From Dryocosmus kuriphilus (Eukaryota > Arthropoda > Insecta > Hymenoptera > Cynipidae), in contig CM076193.1 in NCBI GenBank assembly GCA_038277395.1, positions 76,856,198-76,920,197 on the forward strand: DNA of 64,000 nucleotides, read 5' to 3'. Below, one piece after another: positions 43,993-55,992 of the stretch (within the stretch, counting starts at the first letter, position 1; each line of letters opens with the position of its first letter). A model generated the notes under the pieces. That model worked only from the letters and a program-made list of their open reading frames with translations. It did not search any database and was not told where the DNA came from. A program made the translations under genes and the position numbers.

Positions 43993-45262
43993 TCTGCCCG
44001 CTGCGCGGGCACATTCTCATCGTGCGCCGTGCGCGCCGCGCTTCGCGCGAAGTATGAGCGCGCCTACGGCGCGCGTCTGTTGGCGCCCGCGCTTCGCGCT
44101 CGATAAGTTATTTACGGCACTCACGCTTCGCACTCGATAGATTATTCACCTCGCGCTACGCGCTCGGTGTTTATGGATCGTAGAAACCTTTAAATTAAAA
44201 ATTACAAAAGAAATTATTTTACTTAAGGCTCTATCGCCCTTAAGGCATACATTCTCATCATGACACTCGCGCTTCGCGCTCGATAATTACATTTTTTTTA
44301 AAACACATTATAGATTGGTAAAGTTTTTTAGTGATATTCCAAATTTCGCAACAGAGGATTTCGATTCTTAAAAGTAAAATGATGAGTCTTATAAATAACT
44401 TTTGTAGCTCTTTCCAAGGTGAACAATTCTGCTTGTTAATATTTTCTCATATCTTGCACAGTTTTGCTGAAAAGTGGTTTTCTTTATATTTCATAACATA
44501 TTTCACGAATAACTCAAAAAATACGCGTCTGCTGAAAAAAATGATAGATAGCAAATTTATAGATCTTTTTGAGGCGAACAACTTTGTTTTTTATTATTTT
44601 TCCGTATCTTCCATAGTTTGGCAGAAAATTTGAAATCTTTAATTTTTAATAACGTTTTATCGATTAAAACAAAAACCGTGCATTTTATAAAAAAATAGTT
44701 GAAACAAAATTTGTAGACCTTTTCAAATTGAACAACTTTGTTCTTTACCATTTTTTTTTATCTTGAATATTTTGGCGGAAAACCACAGTTTCTTAATTTT
44801 AATAGCGTTTTCTTGATTAAAACAAAAACCGTTCATTTTATCAAAAAACGGTTAAGACAAAATTTGTAGATTTTTTTGAGATGAACAATTTTACTTTCTT
44901 ACGTTTTTTTTGTATCTCTCATAGTTTAGCCGGAAAATGGATTTTTTTATTTTGTGAAAACCGTTTTTGATGGATAAAACCATAACCGTTGGTCAAAAAC
45001 CGCTGGTTAACGAAGTCGTCCTTTCTTTTTGGACCTTAAAGAAGTGTACCAAAGCGCAATCCAATCCAATTAGTCCTTCGAAAGTTATCGTGGGAACAGA
45101 CGACAACGACGACAACGACAACGACGACAACGCCAACAGACAGACAGACACGGTCGTAAAAACCATTTTTTCGGATTCAGGAGGTCTCAAAACGTGGAGA
45201 TTTCATGAAATCCGCGAAAGTCAAATTTTGCATAAATCTAATACTTTCTCTGATGAGAATGT
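43993..45262 (-). mobile_element. Helentron/HINE-like repeat, copy E (complete, minus strand)
   Basis: Reverse orientation, 1270 bp. The 5' end is at 45262 (GATGAGAATGT on the plus strand, followed by six A), the microsatellite at 45095-45155, and the 3' hairpin domain at 43993-44285 (GCGCTTCGCGCTCG words, GCGCGCCTACGGCGCGC-type palindrome). The terminal stem-loop GCCCGCTGCGCGGGC ends at 43993 against six A (T on the element strand). Confidence 0.88.
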
Positions 45263-45299
45263 AAAAAACATATTATTGCATTAATTTTTTAAAAATTTT

Positions 45300-45662
45300 A
45301 TTAGCAATAAAAGTTCACAAATGGTGAGGTTAACCACTCATGCTTAGACGGTTAGGGTTCAATTCGCGGTGTGGCATGTTTTCTGCGAATGCGTTTTTCT
45401 ATCATTATATTCAATACATAAGTTAGGAACGTCAAGAACTATCAGTTCGTTCAATAACTAACACTCTTTTACTTTAAATATTTTTTTAATCAACTATTTA
45501 CTTGTAGTTTGGTCTACAAGTTTTGACACTAAGCTTCTAGAAGAAAATACAATATTATTCAGTAATTTATTTAGTATTTACTATTTAAATATTATTTACT
45601 ACTTTTTTATTTATTTATTTACCCCTGACTGGGGTTTCTAGCTAGGCCAGAAGATTTTTCCA
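45300..45662. mobile_element. 5'-truncated copy of the 28735-30298 transposon
   Basis: Shares GGTTAGGGTTC-ATTC-CGGTG, TTTCTGCGAATGCGTTTTTC, GACACTAAGCTTCTAGAAGA and the right end GCCAGAAGATTTTTCCACTA with 29800-30298. Confidence 0.8.
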
Positions 45663-46430
45663 CTAAGAAGATTAGCTATTCCAGACTAGCGCTAGATTAG
45701 CCCGTCTAAACTAACGTTTAATTATACAAAAACTTTTCACTTCTACTTAGCGCCACACTAGACCGTCTAGACTCTAGACAGCTCCATATTAGCGGTCAAG
45801 GCGGTCTCTTGGTGTTTGAAAGAGTTCCCCGATAATTTCCTACACGGGCTCCAGTATGGGAGCGGGATCTCAAACCAGATGTGTCGTTTCCCTTTCCAAC
45901 GCTGCTCCTTCATCAACTAGGCGATACCTCCCTCCACCCTAGCTGAAAAAGCAGAGCTGGTTTGAGATCCCGCCCCCCTACTTGAGAAGCCCTGGTTCAC
46001 ACTGTGCATCGACTTGGTGTGTACGTTTTTCTGCTTTTTTCCGCAAAAATTGGTTCGGTTCTCTCGACACGACTTTGAGATTACCCACGCTATTTCAAAA
46101 ATAAGGAATTAGCCATGCGGAAGTGCGTTTTACTTTTTTGAACATCTCAGTGTAAAACCACGGGACTCGGACTCGGATCCCCCCCCCCCCCCCCCCCCCC
46201 CCCTTCCCCATGAGGCCCACCGAGGTCTTTCATTGACCCCTGCCCTAAAAGACCTCATATTTGGGCACAGCATCAAAGTACAAAATTACCCATACGAGAA
46301 AAAAAATAGTCTGCCAAGGGCGAATTGTGAATTTTAAAAAATGCTACCGGGAATTATTATCTGTAACACATATGATTTTGAACACTAAAAGTGGAATATC
46401 GCTTTCAATTCGGAATCCCTAACGCGTTTC
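45663..46430. other. Element debris: 17-bp inverted repeat and poly-C
   Basis: CTAGACCGTCTAGACTCTAG-type palindromes (45758-45780) relate to the preceding element. GCGGGATCTCAAACCAG (about 45863) and its perfect complement (about 45956) form an inverted repeat with a less AT-rich centre. About 25 C at 46179-46203. No gene. Confidence 0.5.
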
Positions 46431-46434
46431 CCCC

Positions 46435-49400
46435 ACCGAATCCGCCTTCTCACAAGCGCAACCCTTTGATGATAGTGAACTATTCTTTTCAGACATCTCC
46501 ACTCTGACCCTATTGGACGCACTTGGTGAAATCCATTCAAATGCGATTAGACCTGATGGCATCTCTATTAAAAAGATAAGACTCGCCCTGCCAGTCATTT
46601 TCCCTATCATACAGCAAATTTACAACTTCTTGCTGCAAAGCCGAACTTTACCAAATAGTTGGAAAAACGCGGTTATTTGCCCAATTCCTAAAATATTTAA
46701 GCCTAGATCACCTAAAGACTTTCATCCTATATCCATTTTGAATGCCCTTTCTAAGCCGCTAGAACGAATTGTACATCGTGAGGTGACAGATTTTTATATT
46801 CTCATCTCAATGAGAAGGTATTAGTTTTATGTGAAAAATGCCTTTCGCGGATTTCATGAAATCTCGACGTTTCATGACCACCTGAATCCGAAAAAACGGT
46901 TTTTACGACGTTGTCTGTCTGTCTGTCGTTGTCGTCGTCGTCGTCGTCGTCGTTGTCGTCGGCGTCTGTTCCCACGATAACTTTCGAAGGACTAATCTGA
47001 TTAGATTATACTTTGGCACACTTCTTCAGGGTGCAAAAAGAAAGCATGAGTTCGTTAACCAGCCGTTTTTGACCCGTGGTTATGATTTTATCCATCAACA
47101 ACTGTTTTCACAAAATAAAAAAATCAATTTTCCGGCTAAACTATGCGAGACACAAAAAAAATAGTAGAAAGTAAAATTGTTCACCTTTAAAAAAATCTAC
47201 AAATTTTGTTTGAACTATTTTTCGATAAAATGCACAGTTTTTGTTTTAATCCAAAAAACGTTATTAAAAATAGGAAACTGTGTTTTCTTGCCAAAATATT
47301 CAAGGTACGAAAAAAATAATAATAAGCAAAGTAGTTCAGCTCAAAAAGATCTACAAATTTTCTCTCTACCATTTTTTTGAGCAGACGCGTAGTTTTTGAG
47401 TTACTCGTGAAGTATGTTATGAAATATAAAGAAAACCACTTTTCAGCAAAACTATGCAAGATACGAGAAAATATTAACAAACAGAATTGTTCACATTGGA
47501 AAGAGCTACAAAATTTATTTATAAGACTTATCGTTTTACTTTTAAGAATCGAAATCCTGCATTGTGAAAATTTGGAAAATCACAAAAAAAAATTTACCAA
47601 TCTACAATGGAAAAAAATCAGGTGTCGAGCGCGAAGCCCGAGTGTCATAATGAGAATGTATTCCTTAAGGTCTATAAAGTCTTAAGTAAAAAAATTTCTT
47701 TTATAATTTTTAATAAAATTCAAATATAATAATTTCATTAAAAATATGTAGGTGATTTGAAAGATTAAGGCAAAAATTACAAAAATGACCAAATTACGCT
47801 GATCAATGGTTTTATTTTTAATTTAAAGGTTTACACGATCTATAAACACCGAGCGCGTAGCGCGAGGTAAATAACCCATCAAGCGCGAAGCGCGAGTGTA
47901 AATAACGTAACGAGCGCGAAGCGCCAGTGCCAACAAACGCGCGCCCTAGGCGCGCTCATACTTCGCGTGAAGCGCGCGATGAGAATGTGCCCGCGAGGCG
48001 GCCAGATTTTTTTAGATGCTAATAATCAAATGGACCCTTTGCAGTCGGGATCTAGAGCAAACATAGCACTCTAACAGCATCGCTTAAATTTACCACCGAT
48101 ATTAAATTGGCAATGAACAGAAAGAAATTACAGTAGTGGTCTTTTTGATTTTTCAAAGGCTTTCGACTCGGTGAATCATAAACTCTTACTTCAGAAACTT
48201 AGAGCTTTCAAACTTTCCAACTCATTCATTAAATGGTTTAAGTCGTATCTCAGCAATCGTCGGGAACGGGTTAGGAACAATAAGAGTGACTATTCGAACT
48301 GGGTAGAGACGAAGAGAGGGGTTCCTCAAGGGTCATCACTCGCGCCCACCATGCTTAACATTTACACTTCTGATTTAGGCGGCAAGTTAAAACACTGCAA
48401 ACACCATACGTCTGAAGATGATCTGAAACTTTATCTATCTGGATCGGCGTCAGATCTAATAAATATCCTAGGTAAGATTCAGGAGGATATAGACTTGGTG
48501 GTACAGTGGGGAGAGACGAATGGCTTTATGCTAAGCTCGATCAAAACTAATGCCATTGTCATCGGTTCTTCTTCCTTTCCCTCTCAAGAAGCGCTGAAAT
48601 CCTTCTCCCCTTTGACTGTCGGAAATGAGGCAATCTCATTCCTCGAAATGGTCAAGGACTTAGGATGTTTAACGAACCGCACTTTGTCCTGGAAGGAACA
48701 TGTAATAGTTATCTCGGGAAATACTTTTAGAATTTTATAACAGTTACATAAAAAAAGAATCCCTCCCGACTTTAACTAGAATTCTGTGAGTAAAAAGTCT
48801 CATTCTACCGTTTTTTCTGTTGTGGGTGCATTGCATATGTTGATATCACGAAGGAATTAAACGAGCTAAAAGAAGACAATTTTTCATGGGTAATTTACTA
48901 TATTCCATTTTTGCAGATGATGCCCCTCACTATATCATCGATTTATTTGTATTTTTAGATAGAAACCCTGGCCAGACCAGACTCCATGATAGATGTTTAG
49001 TCCCAAAAACCCCAACATATACAGAACTTGCAGAATCCAGAGGCCATTCGTAATAAGGGGAACACGCTTGTGGAATAAACTCCCACATGGAGAAAAATGC
49101 GGATTTCGAATCTATTTTTGAGCACCGGAAATTTGAAAGAGAATCCCAGACATCTTGGATTATGTTCATGAATCCAGTATTGAGAACTGGTCGTTAAGAA
49201 ATTGGTATCCACGATGAATATTGCTAGCCCAATCCGCTGCCTTCCAGGACTGAGTCCTGAACTGCTCCAGCCTAATTCCACGCGCCACTAAACAAGGTGG
49301 TGGAGTGCTCGGTACCTAGTATTCTTCTAGCAAGATTCATCCTGGATCCGATTTCCTCAATGTTCAGGACTCAGTTCCCATTTTTCGAATCCCATTTTTT

Positions 49401-49560
49401 CCATGCATGCAGTATCGTTGAGGCCCCTTCTTATCATAATTTTAAGAATATCTTCTTTAAACTTTTGTTTAATAGTTCGAACCCTTTTCTCGAAATTAAC
49501 ACTGGTAGTAGCTCTTTAAACAATTACTGTGTAATTGCCTACGAGGTAAAGTAATCGCGC
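46435..49560 (+). pseudogene. LINE reverse transcriptase relic, interrupted
   Basis: Upstream of the insertion: FDDSELFFSDISTLTLLDAL, SNAIRPDGIS, FLLQSRTLPNSWKNAVICPI PK and DFHPISILNALSKPLERIV (fingers and template grip). Downstream: ANNQMDPLQSGSRANIAL, LFDFSKAFDSVNHKLLLQKL (motif A, Asp present), VPQGSSLAPTMLNIY (motif B) and TSEDDLKLYLSG (motif C; EDD stands for the usual ADD). Frames break several times after about 48740. RGTRLWNKLP-like and FHACSIVEAPSYHNFKN-like segments near 49050 and 49400 are the C-terminal motifs of such LINEs. Stop codons near 48075 and 48120 also disable it. Confidence 0.8.
46796..48006 (+). mobile_element. Helentron/HINE-like repeat, copy F, inserted in LINE coding frame
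   Basis: 1211 bp, from ATATTCTCATCTCAATGAGA to GCGGCCAGA. The microsatellite (GTCGTC type) is at 46912-46965 and the hairpin domain at 47625-48006. The LINE frame reads V-T-D-F on the left and A-N-N-Q on the right. Restoring one T-run of six gives V-T-D-F-L-D-A-N-N-Q in frame, so the ends are fixed to within the T-run (five T left, seven T right). Confidence 0.9.
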
Positions 49561-49865
49561 TTTAATACCTTGCAAGCAGTGCTAATTTGAAACTTTTGCT
49601 TGAAAGATTACTTTTTTAAAAGTCAGTCCTACATCAACACACTCACTTATTTTACGCCGTAATAGGAACATCACTTCTGCTGTGATAGCCGTTGTATCAG
49701 AGTTTAAAATTTGTATGTTCTGCTTTCTTCTATATTTTATTTTATTTTTTGTGTTATCAGTCTATGTTGTTGGACCATAGTTTCAAATACTTACTGTAAT
49801 ATTTCTGTTCTTTAGAGGGTTATTAGGTCCTAGGATCTTTTGAAATAAATTACAAATTACAAATT

Positions 49866-50700
49866 TATGAGATATATTATCCAAACTTGGTGGGTATGTA
49901 GAATCCAGCAAATTATACGTATTCTGTAAGTTTGGAATATATTAATTGAAAGTTGAAGAAATGCGCTATAATCAAATTTAAAAAAAAAACACTGAACAAA
50001 AAGTCATCTGTAGGTTATAATATTATTCCAAAGACTATAAAACTTTGACAATCACACATCACTTTACGATTTTGCGTATTAATCAGAAAAGAATAAACTC
50101 GTAATTGCATCCGCTGAGAAAAGAAGAGTTAAAATGGTGATTTCTGAAATGCAGAACAAGGTAAAGCTTACAGGATTTTACCAAATAAACTTTGTATAAA
50201 TGTGGTAAATAAAGTGTACATATGCCGCTTCTTCGGGAGAAAGTGATCCGTAAACATATCACAGAGGTAAGTTTGCATTTATACCAAAAAATTGAAAAAT
50301 TTTTAAAATACGCAGACGCGAACATTTCACAGCCTAAATTAAACTGACTTTATATCAGATTCCTGAAAAAAGTTGTTGAAAATAATAATTCTGTCAGTTT
50401 GAATGATATTAGTTGGAAATTGGAAAAATTCGATGGACCCAATGTTTAAAACAAAAATGCTCAAGAAAAAGACGACTAGATTACACTTTTATTCCAATGT
50501 TATCAGAAAAATGTTTTACTGTATGTGGATTTGTTATTATAAATAAAAAGGAATGAAATGCTAACAAAAACATTTCTTGTGAAAAAACTCCGTTAAGTAA
50601 GCTTCCGTTTCCAGTGCCGACAGTGACAATACGCTTATAGAAATACTGTGATCTTTTTGGGTTCTGTGAAGTGAATAAGGGTTGTTTGGGGGAAAAAAGG
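49866..50700. other. No recognisable gene
   Basis: AT-rich; nothing supported. Confidence 0.5.
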
Positions 50701-50975
50701 TTGGTCAGAGGAGTGTTGAGAGGTGCAGGTTGAGAGGAAAATGAGTGGAAGAGAATGAGACATAGATTACGTGGGTTAGAACGGAAAATGGAGGGAGAGG
50801 AAAAGAAAAGAAAAGGAGAAATTTAGTGATTAAAGGAATGCAAGTATAGAAAACGAGACGGGAAAGGTGGATGTAGAGAAACTTATGAGAGACATAGGGG
50901 CACAGGTCAAAGTGGAGGAATAAAGGGGGTGGGTAGCAAAACAGGTGGAAATGCAAGGGTGTACGTTAGGTTGGG

Positions 50976-53150
50976 CCGAAATTCCCCGTTTTTCCGAAAA
51001 TCAGCATGCCACCCCTCCCAAAAGTTGCTATGTCAGTAGAAATACCAAGCCCTAAAAGCACCCTGTGGTGGCTCAATATCGTGTTCATATTTTCGCTGAA
51101 ACTTTTGAGATTTTGCATAAAAATCCGAAAATTAAGATTCTGTCCTTTTACTTTTTCTTCATCAGTTTTGTAATCAAAGAACTTGTTTCGATGTCTTTAA
51201 GATAAAAGATGCTGTTTTCAATCCCTAATGTGGAACTGTTGGGCTGAAAAATTGAAAAAAAATCACCCGAATAACCTAAACTACGCAGCTCTTAGCTAGT
51301 TATACTACCCAGGGCCCACCACGAGGAGGTGGCTTCGGATCGGGCCCCATCCGTGCCCATCCCTTCCACCCTTTCACGTGGACACGTTTCTCAAATAAAT
51401 TGCATATTACTGGGCTTTGAAATCTTTCTTAGACTCAAAGCATGGCATAATTTTTCTATCCAACAGTCGTGCTTTAATGAAGCCGTCCCGTGCCAACTCA
51501 CCGCAAACGTTAGTGGAAGCCTCCGTAACGCTTTTTACCATTCTTTTCACAGCTTGTGAGTGTGAGGGTAAGTGGTTGAACAGAAATTCCGGACTTTCAG
51601 GTCTTATGAAACTCTTTAGTTCGTCATCAGAAAGTTCCAAGGTAAGTGTTGGTTCCGTAACTGTGATATTTTCCCAGTCTATCATGTCAGTGTAATCCTT
51701 TGAGTTGAAATTTACTTTTGGGTTTCTAAACTGTCTAATTTTGTTGTCTTTTACAGATTGCCTTGCATCCACAATACCGTTTACTGCTTGCTCGCGCACC
51801 TTCTCTCTTCCGTCACAAAGCATAGATGCTAGGACATTTTCTGGATGAGCGAAGTAAGCATTATCCTGTATGATTTTGTAAACTCTTTTCTGCAGGATAT
51901 GAGGTAAGTACTTATTCCGGATCAGGGCTTGGTGGAAATTCTTGGGGCCATTTTTAGACTTCTTGATAGTGAACCATCCTGGAGCGTAGACTTTCATTAC
52001 GAATGCTGCCAATTGCATCAGTTCTGGACTTGGATCCTTTGTGCTCACATATAAACGTAGGTAATATTCGGTTTGCACAAGTAAGCTATCTAGAATGGTT
52101 CAAATTTCCTGGATCTTTGTTTGTAAGTCCTTCAGGCCAGTTAGCAGACATGACTGCAGAGCATATATCTTTAAAATACAGCTGATATGTGCTTAAGTCT
52201 GAGAGTGTTTCAAGTATAGGGAAATATGCATCAATAGGTACAAATTTTGTTACAGGAAGCTTCTCACATGAGAATAACATCTTTCCAATTTTTCCAGAGA
52301 AGCTTTTGGACCAGAGGTGTTGCCGTCAAGTGCCTGCATTACATGACGAAGGGGGAGTTCATTAAATGCAGCTGAAAAATGATTCAGTGCAAAGGTCGGT
52401 CCAACTTCTCTTCAAGTAACTTGATGACACCTCCTAATACTCCCGTGTTGGTGTTGATGTCAACAGCCTTTTTGGAAAATGGAGTAACATGACCTAAGTA
52501 AGAAGAATTAGGCTTCTTAAGCAAAGCAATATGCTTTTCATATACTGTCTATGTGCGCATCTTACCGTCTTCGGTACGGTTCAAAACCAGAGTCTCATCT
52601 CGTCTACCATCAAAGTACAGAGCATTTATCACCCGACGTTTTTCTTCAGTAAATTGAAGATCACTCCTTACTCTTCTCCCTCTCTCTGCGCACTTTGTTC
52701 TTGTCAATAATTGGTATTGCAGGGATCTTTGCACTTTTCTTGATTGCAGGTCATAAAGTAAATATCGAGTAGAGTTTTGGGCGTCATAATTTTCCTCTTC
52801 CATTTACTCCCATTTCCGTACTTCTTGTTGCCGTAGCTTTCTGATCGTGCTTAGATCAACTCCACTGATAAACATTCTTCTTTCTTGTCTCTGTCATTGA
52901 CGTTTCTTTTCAGGCACGCAGCACTGCAAAAACATCTGCAGGCTCTCGATCGCTGATACGCCTACGGTCATACTTCCGGACCACTGTTGGCAATTTTATC
53001 TGTTTTCAACAAAATGTCACATTACATCTTTTTTGCACATTCTTATTGCAAGTGACTGTTAAAGTAAATATGGCGTCCGAAGCATTTTTTACAAGGATGG
53101 AATTGTGGGTCTCAAAAGTTTCCCCAACGCCCCACAACCTCTGGATCAGA
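50976..53150 (-). mobile_element. Putative DNA element nested in the LINE
   Basis: The LINE ORF1 text stops at about 50975 and LINE endonuclease text resumes by about 53160. Between them lies a minus-strand broken gene of another type. No clear TIRs were found (left border near GGCCGAAATTCCCCG, right border near the CCCCAACGCCCCACAACC block), so the boundaries are estimates. Confidence 0.45.
51407..52803 (-). pseudogene. Relic of a conserved metazoan ORF family of unknown function (transposon-like)
   Basis: Minus-strand frames at 52803-52549, 52280-52086 and 52078-51407, with intermediate text in other frames (VDINTNTGVLGGVIKLLEEK and LDRPLH near 52400-52480). Recognisable pieces: CEKLPVTKFVPIDAYFPIL, LSTYQLYFKDICSAVMSANW, DPGNLNHSR, YYLRLYVSTKDPSPELMQLA, FVMKVYAPGWFTIK, NAYFAHPENVLASMLCDGRE, DYTDMIDWENITVTEPTL and ASTNVCGELARDGFIKARLL. 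I recall this combination from multicopy uncharacterised proteins in insects and Hydra. A short interruption removes the 'RW' after NHSR. The multicopy habit and location suggest a transposase or other element protein, but I cannot name catalytic residues. Confidence 0.55.
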
Positions 53151-53649
53151 GAAACGTAGTGAAACTAGGGAGATAGAAAAAACACAGAGAAATAGATAGA
53201 GAGAGAATGAGAAAATACTCTTGAATATGGTCAAAAAGAAGAAGGAAAGCAAAGGTTGAGAGAGGCAGGATGGTTCATATGTAACGGAAATACAAGGGTT
53301 GATTAAGAAGGGAGTTGATGTACGTAGGAAAAGAATAAAACAGTGATTGATTACATCCTGACAGAAGAAAGGATAAGAAAGTTTATATATAGAGTGGAAG
53401 TAGGGGATGAAATAGGATAATAAAGAAGTGGAAGGAACATTTTTCAGGGAACAATTTTCGTTAATCGATTGGTGTTGATAGGGGTAGATTTAAGCGCATG
53501 GAAAGGGGAATTTGGGGGAGAATTATTAGACGAAGGAACTCTGAGTACAAGCGAAGGATGGAGGCGTATTGATTACATCCTAGAGGAAAAAATAGAGTGG
53601 AAGTAGGGGATGAAAGAGAGTTAATTGGTAGAGAAAAAAGTGAAGGTGG

Positions 53650-55771
53650 GTGGGGGAGGGGGGAGAAAAATTTAGAGAATACACGGAAAAGATGGAGAAT
53701 GGGGATGAAGAGAGCACACAAGAGGAAGATCTGGATAGTCTGGTGGCAAATTTAAGGGAAAGAATAGAGAAGATAATGGGAGACGTAATGCCACAATTGG
53801 AGCAAGAAGAGGAAAAGAGAGGATGGTGGGATGCGGAATGTAAGGAGAGTAAGGAAGAAATAAAGAAATATTTAAAAATGTGAAGAAAAGAAGAGTTGGG
53901 AATATAATAAAAGCAAAAAAATTCATTAGAGTTTATTGAACGAGAAGAGGCAGGAGGAGAGAAACAGGTATAAGGAAAAGGTTGAGAAAGCGGTTATGGA
54001 AGGTAGGGAATGGAAAGTGATAACAGGGAAAGAGGAGGAAACAAAGCGATACACGATTATATCGAAAGGAGCGAATGGTCTGAGTATTTTAAAAATCAAT
54101 TAGGAGGAGTAGAAAATATGGTAAAGGGAGAAGGTAGGAAAACACTGGAGGGGAGAGGATGTTGGAAATGAGATAAGTAGAGAAGAGGTGAAAGAGGCAA
54201 TAAAAAAGCTGAAAAGAGATAAAGCTACAGGAGAGGAAGGCATAGAAAACGGGGCTCTTAAATATGGAGGAGAAGGGGTACAGGCATGGTGTGGAGATTA
54301 TGCAATAAGGTCTGGAAGGGAGAAAGGTATTCAGAAGAGTGAAGGACAGGGTTGGTAGTACCATTAATTAAGAAAGAGGAGGGTAAAAAGGTATAGGAGT
54401 ACAGAGGAATGAAAATTATGTCGGTAAGATACAAAATTTACGCAGAAATAATAAAGAAATGGTTAGAAGGACAGGTGGAGGATAAGGGAATTATTCCACG
54501 TAACCAGACGGATGTCAGGAAAGGGATGAGCACTATTGACAATGTATACGTACTTAATTACCTGGCGAATAGGATTCTAAGGTGGAAGAAGGGAAAGTGA
54601 TTGCTTTGTTGTGGATTTTAAGGCAGCTTTTGATTCTGTCAACAGGAAGGTGCTCTGGAAAACTCTGGAAGAGAGGGGAGTGAGCAAAGGGCTAGTCGAA
54701 AGAATTAAGGAAATTTTCGTAGAAACCAGAGCAAGGGTAAGAGTAGGAGCACAAAAAGGAGAGGCGTTCTTGACAGGAAGTGGAGTAAGGTAAGGTTGCC
54801 CACTCAGTCCGTTTCTATTTAGTATCCTGTTAGAAGCCTTAGAGGAGAAACTAGAAAGGAAGTGTAAGGGAGGCGCTATACTGAATAATAGTAAAATATA
54901 TTCTTTGGCGTATGCTGGCGATACAGCCTTGTTAGCGGAAGATGAAAGAGGGATGAAATTAATAATGAGAGTTTTTGAAGAATACGCGAGAGAGAAAGAT
55001 CTAAAGGTAAATGTAGGAAAAACCAAAATGGTATATTTCAGAAAGAGGAGAAGCAAATTATAGTATGAATGGAAGATGAATGGTGAGACTGTAGAACTCG
55101 TGGAGGAGTTCTGTTATCTAGGTTTTTGGTTTGAATCTGGAGGAGGAAGTGAGCTGCAGGTAAGAAAGAGGCTTGAGAGCGCGAGTAAGATAAGTGTAGG
55201 GTGGGGGAGGGAAGTAAGATAGCCCAAGCATGTCTGAGAGAAATCTAAATTAAAGAAGGGAGGGGTAACACGGAACGATCAAGATGGGAGACGGGTAGGT
55301 TACAAATGAGAAGAGAATGTGGGTTAAAGGATGTAAATAAAGAATAGCAGCAGGTAGAGCAGGACTTGATAGTAAAGCAGAAAGAAGAGAGATGGGGAAA
55401 AGTCGTAAGATCAAGATATAATAGAAGGTATAGGGTCGTTAAGAGGGAAACAGAGCCAGGAAACCTGAAAACGGTGAAAAAGGAGAGCAAGTGGAATAGA
55501 GTGATGAGGTTCAGAATGGGAGAAGGTATGAGGGAATGCAGATATTGGTTGAATGAAGAAGAGAGTATGCAGAGTGTGTGGGTACGAACTAGAGACATGG
55601 GAGTACGTGCTACAGAGATGCACAGGGGATGAAACAGGAGGGGAGAGCGTGAGTCACAGAATAAGATGGATTTTGGATGAGAATGGACAAAGTGAGAAGG
55701 GGATGAAAAAGTTGGAAGAATTCAGAAAAAGGGCAGGGGATAGGGCAAAGCCAAAAGGAGACTCCAATTAA
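53650..55771 (+). pseudogene. LINE reverse transcriptase and C-terminal domain relic
   Basis: The linker EEEKRGWWDAECKESKEEIK (about 53810-53870) precedes the RT. RT parts: KIMSVRYKIYAEIIKKWLEG and IPRNQTDVRKGMSTIDNVYV, then VDFKAAFDSVNRKVLWKTLE (motif A, Asp present), GCPLSPFLFSILLEALEEKL (motif B) and KIYSLAYAGDTALLAEDERG (motif C). Motif C reads YAGD, so the first of the two essential Asp is Gly. The C-terminal CRVCGYELETWEYVLQRC is a zinc-knuckle in which the usual His is Tyr. Frameshifts near 54600, 54795 (stop before GCPL) and 55060 to 55360. Clearly dead. Confidence 0.8.
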
Positions 55772-55992
55772 AGGAAATTAAAGACATAGAATCGCGACTA
55801 AAGGATGGGTTTTGAAAAGGTAAAAGCGAAAGGAAACGAAAGCCTTTAGAGGCATAAAACAGCGAATCAAATTAGGCATATTTATAAGTCAATATTGTAT
55901 ACATTAGTATTAAGTAGTAAGTAAGATTCTGTAAATATTGTACAGGGAACGGTGGCCCTCAAACCCGTAAAAGGGAGAGTAATTAGCATACA

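Larger units (their letters stand above)
46435..49865 (+). mobile_element. LINE (Jockey/CR1-like), plus strand, split by copy F
   Basis: RT and C-terminal region of a LINE; 5' part missing. Copy F of the Helentron-like family interrupts it at 46796-48006. It ends in the repeated word ATTACAA (49845-49865), a typical microsatellite-type LINE tail. Confidence 0.75.
50701..55985 (+). mobile_element. Lys/Glu-rich LINE, plus strand, split by another element
   Basis: Purine-rich plus strand. An ORF1 fragment (50740-50975) contains RRNLVIKGMQV and VKVEE-like text. Endonuclease C-terminal pieces with VIDYIL(T/E)E and YRVEVGDE occur at about 53330-53410 and again at 53570-53620, then the linker, the RT and a C-terminal zinc-knuckle region to about 55770. 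The 3' untranslated part ends near 55985. Between 50976 and about 53150 an unrelated element is inserted or has replaced sequence. The style matches the minus-strand LINE at 2.4-4.9 kb. Confidence 0.7.

Noticed and set aside
44967..45284. A recurring protein-like frame (containing GQKPLVNE.VLSF and NPISPSKVIVGTD) antisense to the repeat family
   Set aside because: It appears wherever the family occurs because the nucleotide sequence is conserved. The Asp/Asn tract is only the microsatellite read in one frame, lengths vary, and starts and stops are not shared.
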